The notes under the pieces are model-generated. The model did not search any database and had not been told where the DNA came from. It saw only the letters and a list, made by a program, of their open reading frames with translations. A DNA stretch of 64,000 nt from JAIXUI01 sp943373175 (GTDB taxonomy: Bacteria > Bacteroidota > Bacteroidia > UBA7662 > JAIXUI01): contig CALSBM010000002.1 of the NCBI GenBank assembly GCA_943373175.1, positions 33,631 through 97,630 of the forward strand, given 5' to 3'. The translations under genes were made by a program, and so were the position numbers. This document shows, in pieces, positions 1 to 8,744 of this stretch; positions within the stretch are counted from its first letter, which is position 1; every line of letters starts with the position of its first letter.

Positions 1-2
1 GG

Positions 3-3000
3 TATGAGTATCGGATGATCTCTGTAAATCAATGTAAAGAAGAAGGGTTGCCATCCAATATTGTAACTTCAATCACCCTCACTGGGAATCGCTACAGTGC
101 TGACCGGATACAATTACGTTGGACTAAACCAACTTTTCCTGTTTCATTTATAGCTAAAATCAGAATTCAAAGAAGTGTTAATGGTGGAGTTTTTAATACT
201 ATTGACTCTATTCCTTCTACTGATACTGTCTATAACGATAAATGGTGCACTTCTTCCGTTAGTTATCGCATTTTTTACATAGAAAACACCACCGGTTGCC
301 AAATAGGAACAATAACTCCTAATGGCTACTCTCTTTTTGATACTGTTAAACCCAATGCCCCAGGGCTGTTAGTAGCGAATGTATTAGGAAACGGCAGGGT
401 GGAAATTACAGTTTCTAGTTCTGATTCAAGCGACGTTGCCTCCTATCGACTTTTGCGGTCAATAAACGGAGGGCCATTTGTGTTGATTAATTCTGTACCA
501 AACAACAGAACTTCAACTCATGTAATTCAAGATTTCGATAGCCCAAATGGAAGAATAAGTACTTGTTATAGGGTATTGGCGACGGATATTTGTGGATTAA
601 ACAGCGACACAACCGCTCCTCATTGTATATCTCAGTTAAATGCTTCACCAGGACAATTGAGAATAAATTTAAGTTGGACAAATTATAGAGGACGCCCATT
701 CAGTACTTGGAGAATACAAAAACTGCAAAGCAGCAACTGGGTAACCCTTCCCCATGTCGGAAATGTTCCTGATTCATCTTACATTGATTCCGTTTCCCTG
801 ATTTGCAACCAACTTCAAACCTATCGGGTGAAATTCTTTGCCAACGGAAGTGATACTACTACTTCTCACAGCAGTCAAATTATAATTGCCCCATTTGATA
901 CGGTAAGGCCAGAAACTCCGGCTATCTATTCTGCCACAGTATGGAATGCAACTCAAAACAGAGTTTCATTTTTTACTGTAGCCGACGCAGATGTGAATCG
1001 ATACCAGATTTTGGCTTCAGTAAACAATGGCCCTTATTCTCAGGTTGGTCAAATTCTGAATCCGCAAGCTGGATTACAAACTTTCTCGCACACAGGGATA
1101 AATACAGGAGCAAACACTTACTCTTATAGAATTCAGGCAGTAGATACCTGCAGCCAAAACAGGTCTGATAGTTCCGCAATTCAACGCCCTATACTTTTAT
1201 CTGGCAATCCTGGAAATTTAAGCGCATTGCTTTCATGGACTCCATACGTTGGATACACCCTAAAGCGTCAAAGAATTCAGCGATTAATCGGAACTACTTG
1301 GACTGACATCGGATTCACTGATTCATTAGCAACCTCATATCGTGACACAGGCTCTCTGGCCTGTAACCAACCCTATCGCTATCGCTTACTTGCTGAGAAA
1401 TCAGCAGATACTTTAGGTACATTTTCGAATGAAGTAGTTGTCACTCCATTTGACACCTTGAGGCCGATAACACCGAATGTGTTAATGGCAACGGTTAACA
1501 GCACATCCTCTATTACCTACTCGTTCTTAAAGTCTTCTTCGGGAGATGTAAACCGTTATCAGGTACTCGGCAGTCTTAATAATGGTAGTTGGACTGTTAT
1601 TTCGACTATAAACCCTCCATTTACAGACACCTTATCCTTTACTCAAACAGGGATAAATACGCGCACTAACACTTACCGTTATCGAGTAATTGCCTTAGAT
1701 AGCTGTGCCAACAATCGTTCTGATTCCAGTTTAATTCACATCCCGGTGCGATTGTCGGGTTCAGCCGGCCAATTACGAGCAACGCTAACTTGGCCGCTTT
1801 ATCAAGGTTTCAATATTGATTCTCAAATAGTTCAAAAACTTTCTGGCACTTCTTGGCTGCCTTTAGCAGTTGTATCAGGAATAGCAACTAATTATGTGGA
1901 CAGTGTTAATCTTCCTTGTAATGTATCTCAATCTTATCGAATTGTAAGTGTAAGTAGCAAAGGGTTAGGGAGTCTTTCGAATGAAATTGCCGTTATTCCT
2001 TTTGATACCATACCTCCTGATGCTGCTCAAGTTCTAAATGTATCAGTTCCTTCCAATGGAATTATTCAGGTTGAATGGAAAGCAAGTCCATCAGTAGATG
2101 TAAACCGCCACAGGCTTTGGAACAGCGTCAATGGATCACCAGCAACGAATTCTATTGATACAATAGTAAGAGGTGGAAATCCCGGAATCTTTCTGTCACA
2201 GTATAATGCCAACACAACGCTGAACAACTGTGTTTTTGTTAATGCTGTTGATAGCTGTTCTAACCTCAATTCTCCCAATAGTCCATCGTTCTGTGCCGTA
2301 ACGTTAACTGGCTCACCAGGAAACCTCAGAAGCAACCTTAGCTGGACTGCCTTTGTTGGATACAACTTAAGTAGTTATCAAATTGAAAGACAAAATCCGG
2401 GAAGTAGTGTTTGGAACAACGTTGCCAGTGTAAGTGCGACATCCCTTTCCTATACAGATTCTATCAATACTCCTTGCAATAATACTTTTACCTATCGGAT
2501 TACGGCTCTTGAAAATGGAGGTGCAAGAACAAGTTTGTCTAACATTATAAATATTACTCCCTTTGATACAGTTCGGCCTAATGCTCCATCGATAAACCAA
2601 ATCAGTGTTTACAGTTCAGGAAGTATTAGGTTAGATTTTAATGCAAGTAATTCAGTAGATGTTGACCGGCATCTTGTTTATCGATCATCAGGGGGAGCAT
2701 TTCAATTAATTGACACTCTTCGCCAACAAGGCAATGGTGCTAACGTAATTTGGTATGATAGTACCGCAAGTACCTCATCTCCTATTAGTTATTGTTATTA
2801 TTTAGTAGCACTTGACAGTTGTCAGAATAACGCATCTGCCCCTTCAGATACAGATTGTACTGTTCGACTTACTGCAACCGGAAATAGCTGCACTAAGGTT
2901 GTGAACCTCACCTGGACTGGATATCAGGGTTGGAATTCAGGGATTAGCAGGTACGAAATTTACCGCTCAGATAATAATGGCCCATACATCCTTCAGGCTC

Positions 3001-6000
3001 AGGTAACTGGAAGTACTACTGCATTTAGTCAGGCTAGTTTACCTTTGGGAGTATCCTTCTGCTATCAAATTATTGCAGTTCAAACTGGTACAGGAGCAAA
3101 CTCAGCCTCAAATTTCTTTTGCCTAACATTAGGACCTCCTTCACCTCCAGTAATAAGTTCAGCAAGTGTTTCACAAACTGGTTTAAGTAATGGAGAAGTA
3201 GTTTTGAATTGGAGAATTCCCTCAGGGCAGCAAGCGAATTTCCTGACTTTGTATTATGCAAGTGGAAGAAGCGGTCCAATGACTATGCTGCAAACCAATA
3301 TTCAGCCTACTCAAACTAGCTTCGTTCATCAAAACCTGAATACAAAAACTGAAGTTCATCGGTACTACCTCACGCTGACCGACTCGTGCACCAATACTTC
3401 AGCACCCTCCGATACAAACAGAACTATCGACTTCAGCATTCAGGGCGGCCAGGTGGTGCATAGAATGAACTGGACACCATACCTTGGTTGGCCAGTTCAA
3501 CGATATCGCATACATCGCTTTGATCCGAGTGGATTGGTTGTGGTTGACAGCGTTCCCGGGACAGATACCGTTTACAATGCATTCCCTGCACCATGTAATC
3601 GCGATGTATCGTATAAAGTTGAAGCTATTGGACCGTTAGGACAAAGCAGTTTCTCAGATACTGCTCAAACACGCGCAGTGGATATTCTCCCTCCCAATGC
3701 TCCAACTTTTCAGAACGCAACAGTACTAAACGACAACAGGGTTCAACTCAATTTTATTACTGCTGATTCCTTAGACATCTTTGCCTATTCGGTGCGCAGG
3801 TCTGTGAATGGAGGAAATTACAGCCACGTCAATTTTGTAGCTCATCCCGGACCCGGACAATCATTAACCTATCTGGATACCGTAAACACTCTGAATGACC
3901 AGCTTTGTTACGTTGTTGTTACGTTGGATAGTTGCCTTAATGCGACTTCCTCAGACACCTTCTGTGTAGTTCAATTAAAAGCTGAGTCACAACAACTTCA
4001 AAACCGGATTTCCTGGTCTGCGTTCCGGGGATATAACATATCCAGTCAAATACTGGAAAGTTGGAATGGCACTAACTGGAGTACTTTAGCTACTCTTCCT
4101 AGTGCCGATACTCAGTATTTTCATACCCCATTGCCCTGTTCTGTTACCGAGCGTTATCGCATAACACTAAATGAAGCTGGTGGAACCAGAATCACCTTAT
4201 CGGATACTGCTTGGGCTACTCCATTCGACACCGTGAAGCCGGCTAAACCTGTGATTCTTTGGGCTAGTATCAGAACCAATACCACTGCTTTATTGAAGTG
4301 GCAACCTAATACAGAAAGTGACCTTGCCGGTTACAGGATTTACTACCGCTCTTCTGGAAATCCATGGGCTTTCTTTACTCAAACCGGAAAAATCGACTCT
4401 GTTCAAATTAATGGACTAAACACGCTGGATTCTACTTATAGTTTTGCCATTGCAGCCTTTGACACTTGCGGCGGTAACAGGTCTGATACTGCACAATTCC
4501 ACAGTACAGTTCAACTTCGTGGCACTGCTGGTAACCTCTCGAACAGCCTGAACTGGACGCCTTATGAAGGATTTTCGGGTGTCAATAAATACTACATTGA
4601 AAGATTAACAGGAACAACTTGGACGACCCTTGATTCAGTTAATGGTCTAACCAACCTCTATATACACGCCAACCTTCCATGCAATCAGCCAGTTATCTAT
4701 CGAATTAAAACGTTAAGTAATGATGGATTTATCAGTCTTTCCGACACACTGAGGAGAATCCCATTTGATACGATTCCACCGGTAGCACCGGTAATCCGAA
4801 ATCTTACCGCTCTCAATAACTCAAGTTTAGTGGTGAATTGGGATCCGGCAGATTTGCAAGTAGGCACCCATGAGATATTCCTGAAATCAATCAATGGAAG
4901 TTGGTCATTAGTTGCAACAGTTGGTAATGTAGGTACCCATACATTAAGCGGACTCAATACACTCGATTCTTCCTATTGTGTTCGGATTCAGGCACTTGAT
5001 ACATGCGCTTTCAACCGTTCTGCCTTTAGCCAAGAGCATTGTAGCATGCAATTGAATGGAGTTGCCGGAAACCAAAGCAATACCTTGAACTGGAGCCCAT
5101 ACACAGGATTTCAAAACTGGAAGTATTACATTGAACAGCCCGGAGGTAGTGATTGGAATGTAATTGATTCGGTTGCTTCGGGGATTCAAACATTCACGCA
5201 CCAGCCCTTGGCTTGTAACGTTACTCAAACTTATCGAATAAGGGCAACCAACCTCATTACTGGATTTTCTGCGGTCTCCGATACCTTAATGCGTACCCCC
5301 TTCGATACAGTAAAACCTAATCGGGCAGTACTGCAATCAGTTTCGGTGACAGGTCCAAATACTATTCAAGTTTCATGGCAAGCAGGCCCCAGCCCTGATG
5401 TAAATCGTTATGAAGTTTGGCGTTCAGTTTCGGGTGGTGCATTCAGCCTGATTACTACTGTAACCAACCAGACTTCCTATACCGATAATGTTCCTTCAGC
5501 CACGCAGGGGCAACGTTATCAGTATCAGATTATCGCAATTGACTCATGTAATTCTGCTAACCGTTCGGATCCTTCCTTGTCTCACTTAACGATGAACCTT
5601 AGCAGCCGAACTGGTGCATGTTCGCCAGCGGTAATATTGAACTGGACTGCATACCCTTACTTCCCGGGCGGCCTTGCTAACTACCAGGTTCTTCGCTCAC
5701 AAAACAATGGACCATTCGCTCCTATCGCAACCATATCAGCCAACGATACATTCTTCACCGATAATGGCGTAAACGTAACTTCAGCTTATTGTTACCGCAT
5801 TCAGGCCAACAGCTTAGTTGGAACCCTTAATGCCGTTTCTGATAGTACTTGTATTGCGCCGGCTGTGTTTGCTACTACTGCTGCCAAGCCAATGGTCTAT
5901 TCTTCAGTTATTGCAACCGGAACTACAACAGGAACTGCGTATGTTGCATGGACACCCTACAATCCTGTGGTTGATACGCTTGCAAGAGGTTATCGTTTGT

Positions 6001-8432
6001 ATCATAGTACAGTTTCGGTTAACGGCCCTTGGAACCTGATTGCTACCTTCAATCAGGTTACCCCAACCAGCTTCAACCACACTAATGTTAATACCAGAAC
6101 CGGACGCAACTTTTACACTGTTCGTGTGATAGATTCCTGTGGGTTTGAAGGCGACTCGGCAGCAGCTCATAGTCCAACCTTGTTGCAAGTCAATAATGGA
6201 AACCTGCGAACCAACCTGTTCTGGACTCGTTATGTAGGAAGTACTCCTTCCTCCTTCGCACTTCAAAAGTCGGTAAACGGAGGTCCTTACTTCGTAATTC
6301 CTGGCCTATTGCCTACCGATACTTCCTTTACGGATACCTTGATTCGTTGCGGACAGACTTACTCTTACCTCATTCAGCAAACCATAACCGATGCATCCGG
6401 GGGTACAAATATCAGCTTATCTGACACTGTTCAAGTAATAGGTCGTGATACCATTGCACCGGATGTACCTGTTCTCTTTGAGGCAAGTGTAACCAGAACA
6501 GATGCTGTTCTTGGAGAAATCACACTTCAATACTTGGGTTCTTCACAAGACAACCTCAATGGCTTTCGAATCTATCGTTCAGCGAATAACGGACCGTTCA
6601 GTTTCACCTTTGTGGCCAATACAGGAACGGGACCGTTCTCTTACACAGATCAAAATTTAAATACCAGCGACAACACCTATCGTTACTTTGTCACCTCTAC
6701 CGATAGCTGTAGTAACGAATCCGATTCTTCAGAAATACACGTTTCAACCAACCTGACGGTAGTTGCCGTAAACGGTGCTAACGCACTAAGCTGGACACCT
6801 TATGCAGGTTTCCAAACACTGGAGTATAAGATTGAACGTAAAACTGCTGGGACCGCATGGGCGAGTCTCGGAAACTTCCCATCTACACAAATCACTTATG
6901 ACGACTCCCTAGTCCTTTGTGATACCGTTTATTATTATCGAGTTACTGCTCTTAACATTACCCCAGTAGTTCCACCAACCCAGGCATTTGCTTACTCCGA
7001 TACTGCATCGGCCAAAGCGTTCGAAAGTATCCCTCCGTTAGCACCTGCAATACATCAAGCTACTGTTGAACAGACCTCAACCACCCGCGGTGCTGTACGG
7101 GTCAACTGGTTGCCTTCCGTTTCCCGCGATGCAATGAGGTACATTGTTTCTCGCAGTACAAGTGGGGGGACATTCATCCAAGTCGCTGACCTTGGTTTAG
7201 TTACTACTTGGTTAGATACAGTACTTAATACCGTTCAGGAAACCTATACTTATAGAATTGAGGTCATAGATTCTTGCTTCAACCGCAGTGTTTCCCCAAG
7301 TGTAGATCATACTACTATAGTCCTAAATACTGCCCCAAGCAATGAATCCGCCATATTGAACTGGACTCCTTACGCAGGTTGGACCGTTAATGAGTATGAA
7401 ATCTGGAGAGATAATGTGAAGGTTGGAAGCGTCTCAGGAGCGGTGACCACTTACACCGATACCAATCTGTTCTGCACCACCACATACAGTTATACGATTG
7501 TTGCAACACAGCTTGCAGACTCGGCTCGTTCATGGTCTAACTTCAGCAACGTTCGTCCCTTCGATACTAGAGCACCGCAGCCTGCCGAGATTATCAGTGT
7601 AAGCGTAGATTCTGCCAACAACAGCCGTATTATTCTTCGTTGGAAACCTTCCCTCAGCTTCGATGTGCAATTCTATCAAATAATGAAACGAGAGAATGGA
7701 AGTAACCGAATTTCACCGCTCACCAATGTATTCGGAAACATTGACTCTGTATTCGTCGATAGTCTAAGCTTTAACGAAGGACAAAACAGCTTCTGCTACT
7801 CTCTTATCGCCTTCGACTTCTGTGGAAATATTGGAGATACTTCCAACCAAGGGTGCAGCATTAATCTAGAAGTCACCATTGACCCTGACCAAGCTGTTGT
7901 ACAAAATGTCTTGACCTGGAATGCCTACTCTGAGTTTAAAGCAGGTACAGAACGTTACGAAATACTCCGCTCCTCCGACGGCGGCTTAACATGGAGCAAC
8001 TTAGCCGCTCTTCCTGCCGGGCCTGCTATACTTTCCTATTCCGACAACCAACTGCCAGACAGTAGTGGGGCTGCTTGTTATGTGATTGTAGCTTTTGAGA
8101 ATACCGGAGGCTTCGACGCTACTTCCCGTTCCGATAAAGTATGCGTAATTCAACCTGCTAGAATTCAGATTCCGAATGTGTTTACTGCCAACGATGATAA
8201 TCTTAACGACACCTTCGGGCCTATCGGAACCTTCTTCACTGCCTACAACACCCGCATCTACGATCGTTGGGGCAATGAAGTCTTCCGCTCAACTCCTGAT
8301 AGACTTCGCTGGGATGGCCGACACCATAACGGAGGCCCTCTGGCAGAAGGCAACTATACTTATGTCATTGAAGTTACAGACCTAAATGGAAAAGCTATCC
8401 TCCGTGAAGGACGAGTAACCCTCCTCAAATAG
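3..8432 (+). CDS. Giant FN3-repeat surface protein, T9SS type B C-terminus (5' partial)
   Basis: This is the 3' part of a very large secreted protein. The frame is open to the left edge, there is no signal peptide, and the first residues already look like the middle of a repeat, so the start lies upstream; the first Met (base 15) is internal. About 14 tandem units of roughly 190-200 residues are visible, separated by linkers of the type PFDTVRPNAP. Each unit seems to hold two FN3-like beta-sandwich domains: an A domain with a D-S/T-C motif (for example VIALDSCANN) and a B domain with WTPY near its start and a C-N before a YRI strand (for example PCNNTFTYRI). The last ~90 residues (IPNVFTANDDNLNDTF, then YDRWGNEVF and WDG) are the gliding-motility-associated C-terminal domain used as a type B sorting signal by the type IX secretion system. 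The protein is probably exported and surface-attached as an adhesin or scaffold. No catalytic domain is seen. A strong terminator follows. Confidence 0.9.
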   Translation, partial: YEYRMISVNQCKEEGLPSNIVTSITLTGNRYSADRIQLRWTKPTFPVSFIAKIRIQRSVNGGVFNTIDSIPSTDTVYNDKWCTSSVSYRIFYIENTTGCQIGTITPNGYSLFDTVKPNAPGLLVANVLGNGRVEITVSSSDSSDVASYRLLRSINGGPFVLINSVPNNRTSTHVIQDFDSPNGRISTCYRVLATDICGLNSDTTAPHCISQLNASPGQLRINLSWTNYRGRPFSTWRIQKLQSSNWVTLPHVGNVPDSSYIDSVSLICNQLQTYRVKFFANGSDTTTSHSSQIIIAPFDTVRPETPAIYSATVWNATQNRVSFFTVADADVNRYQILASVNNGPYSQVGQILNPQAGLQTFSHTGINTGANTYSYRIQAVDTCSQNRSDSSAIQRPILLSGNPGNLSALLSWTPYVGYTLKRQRIQRLIGTTWTDIGFTDSLATSYRDTGSLACNQPYRYRLLAEKSADTLGTFSNEVVVTPFDTLRPITPNVLMATVNSTSSITYSFLKSSSGDVNRYQVLGSLNNGSWTVISTINPPFTDTLSFTQTGINTRTNTYRYRVIALDSCANNRSDSSLIHIPVRLSGSAGQLRATLTWPLYQGFNIDSQIVQKLSGTSWLPLAVVSGIATNYVDSVNLPCNVSQSYRIVSVSSKGLGSLSNEIAVIPFDTIPPDAAQVLNVSVPSNGIIQVEWKASPSVDVNRHRLWNSVNGSPATNSIDTIVRGGNPGIFLSQYNANTTLNNCVFVNAVDSCSNLNSPNSPSFCAVTLTGSPGNLRSNLSWTAFVGYNLSSYQIERQNPGSSVWNNVASVSATSLSYTDSINTPCNNTFTYRITALENGGARTSLSNIINITPFDTVRPNAPSINQISVYSSGSIRLDFNASNSVDVDRHLVYRSSGGAFQLIDTLRQQGNGANVIWYDSTASTSSPISYCYYLVALDSCQNNASAPSDTDCTVRLTATGNSCTKVVNLTWTGYQGWNSGISRYEIYRSDNNGPYILQAQVTGSTTAFSQASLPLGVSFCYQIIAVQTGTGANSASNFFCLTLGPPSPPVISSASVSQTGLSNGEVVLNWRIPSGQQANFLTLYYASGRSGPMTMLQTNIQPTQTSFVHQNLNTKTEVHRYYLTLTDSCTNTSAPSDTNRTIDFSIQGGQVVHRMNWTPYLGWPVQRYRIHRFDPSGLVVVDSVPGTDTVYNAFPAPCNRDVSYKVEAIGPLGQSSFSDTAQTRAVDILPPNAPTFQNATVLNDNRVQLNFITADSLDIFAYSVRRSVNGGNYSHVNFVAHPGPGQSLTYLDTVNTLNDQLCYVVVTLDSCLNATSSDTFCVVQLKAESQQLQNRISWSAFRGYNISSQILESWNGTNWSTLATLPSADTQYFHTPLPCSVTERYRITLNEAGGTRITLSDTAWATPFDTVKPAKPVILWASIRTNTTALLKWQPNTESDLAGYRIYYRSSGNPWAFFTQTGKIDSVQINGLNTLDSTYSFAIAAFDTCGGNRSDTAQFHSTVQLRGTAGNLSNSLNWTPYEGFSGVNKYYIERLTGTTWTTLDSVNGLTNLYIHANLPCNQPVIYRIKTLSNDGFISLSDTLRRIPFDTIPPVAPVIRNLTALNNSSLVVNWDPADLQVGTHEIFLKSINGSWSLVATVGNVGTHTLSGLNTLDSSYCVRIQALDTCAFNRSAFSQEHCSMQLNGVAGNQSNTLNWSPYTGFQNWKYYIEQPGGSDWNVIDSVASGIQTFTHQPLACNVTQTYRIRATNLITGFSAVSDTLMRTPFDTVKPNRAVLQSVSVTGPNTIQVSWQAGPSPDVNRYEVWRSVSGGAFSLITTVTNQTSYTDNVPSATQGQRYQYQIIAIDSCNSANRSDPSLSHLTMNLSSRTGACSPAVILNWTAYPYFPGGLANYQVLRSQNNGPFAPIATISANDTFFTDNGVNVTSAYCYRIQANSLVGTLNAVSDSTCIAPAVFATTAAKPMVYSSVIATGTTTGTAYVAWTPYNPVVDTLARGYRLYHSTVSVNGPWNLIATFNQVTPTSFNHTNVNTRTGRNFYTVRVIDSCGFEGDSAAAHSPTLLQVNNGNLRTNLFWTRYVGSTPSSFALQKSVNGGPYFVIPGLLPTDTSFTDTLIRCGQTYSYLIQQTITDASGGTNISLSDTVQVIGRDTIAPDVPVLFEASVTRTDAVLGEITLQYLGSSQDNLNGFRIYRSANNGPFSFTFVANTGTGPFSYTDQNLNTSDNTYRYFVTSTDSCSNESDSSEIHVSTNLTVVAVNGANALSWTPYAGFQTLEYKIERKTAGTAWASLGNFPSTQITYDDSLVLCDTVYYYRVTALNITPVVPPTQAFAYSDTASAKAFESIPPLAPAIHQATVEQTSTTRGAVRVNWLPSVSRDAMRYIVSRSTSGGTFIQVADLGLVTTWLDTVLNTVQETYTYRIEVIDSCFNRSVSPSVDHTTIVLNTAPSNESAILNWTPYAGWTVNEYEIWRDNVKVGSVSGAVTTYTDTNLFCTTTYSYTIVATQLADSARSWSNFSNVRPFDTRAPQPAEIISVSVDSANNSRIILRWKPSLSFDVQFYQIMKRENGSNRISPLTNVFGNIDSVFVDSLSFNEGQNSFCYSLIAFDFCGNIGDTSNQGCSINLEVTIDPDQAVVQNVLTWNAYSEFKAGTERYEILRSSDGGLTWSNLAALPAGPAILSYSDNQLPDSSGAACYVIVAFENTGGFDATSRSDKVCVIQPARIQIPNVFTANDDNLNDTFGPIGTFFTAYNTRIYDRWGNEVFRSTPDRLRWDGRHHNGGPLAEGNYTYVIEVTDLNGKAILREGRVTLLK

Positions 8433-8457
8433 CATTCGTAAGTTTCAAAACTTTCCA

Positions 8458-8490
8458 AACGGGCTACTGTTAGTAGCCCGTTTTGTTTTC
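8458..8490 (+). terminator. Rho-independent terminator after the FN3 giant
   Basis: An 11-bp perfect stem (AACGGGCTACT, loop GTT, AGTAGCCCGTT) starts 25 bases after the stop codon and is followed by a T-rich run (TTTTGTTTT). Confidence 0.9.
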
Positions 8491-8744
8491 AGTTAGTTGC
8501 GGCCAGAGTTCTCTGCCTGTTTGATAAACGTAAATTTGAAAGAAAGAATCCTTCGACTGTACTGAAGACATTGGGGGAGCTAGCATCCGAAGGTTGAGTG
8601 CTTCACCAAAGTTTAAGCATACAAAAACAGTAGCTCCTCTCTGCTTAATGCCAATGAAATAAGTTGAGTGCTTCTTTCTCGCTCACTTGTTAAACCCGTC
8701 CAAATTGCCAATATTGTAATCGACATTTTGTCAACGATATTGAC
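8491..8744. other. Intergenic region with inverted and direct repeats
   Basis: There is no gene in this stretch. GGGGGAGCTA (8573-8582) can pair with TAGCTCCTCT (8631-8640), including two G-T wobbles. CCTTCG (8550-8555) can pair with CGAAGG (8588-8593) as an alternative. The 12-mer GTTGAGTGCTTC occurs twice (8593-8604 and 8663-8674). A short imperfect dyad, GTCAA-5-TTGAC (8730-8744), abuts the start codon of the polymerase gene. No clear TAnnTTTG promoter was found. The region could hold a structured leader or small RNA, but nothing identifies a known family. Confidence 0.35.

Noticed and set aside
774..7000. Antisense frames of 60-120 codons within the giant FN3 gene
   Set aside because: They have no family resemblance, no promoter box and no conserved features; they are shadows of the coding strand.
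3..8432. Tandem repeats of the FN3 gene as a CRISPR or DNA satellite
   Set aside because: The repetition is at protein level with diverged codons; there are no identical DNA repeats with spacers.
8730..8744. GTCAA-5-TTGAC as an SOS (LexA) operator for the DnaE2-like gene
   Set aside because: The arms are only 5 bp, no second copy was noticed and LexA boxes in Bacteroidota are not well defined. It is kept only as a noted dyad.
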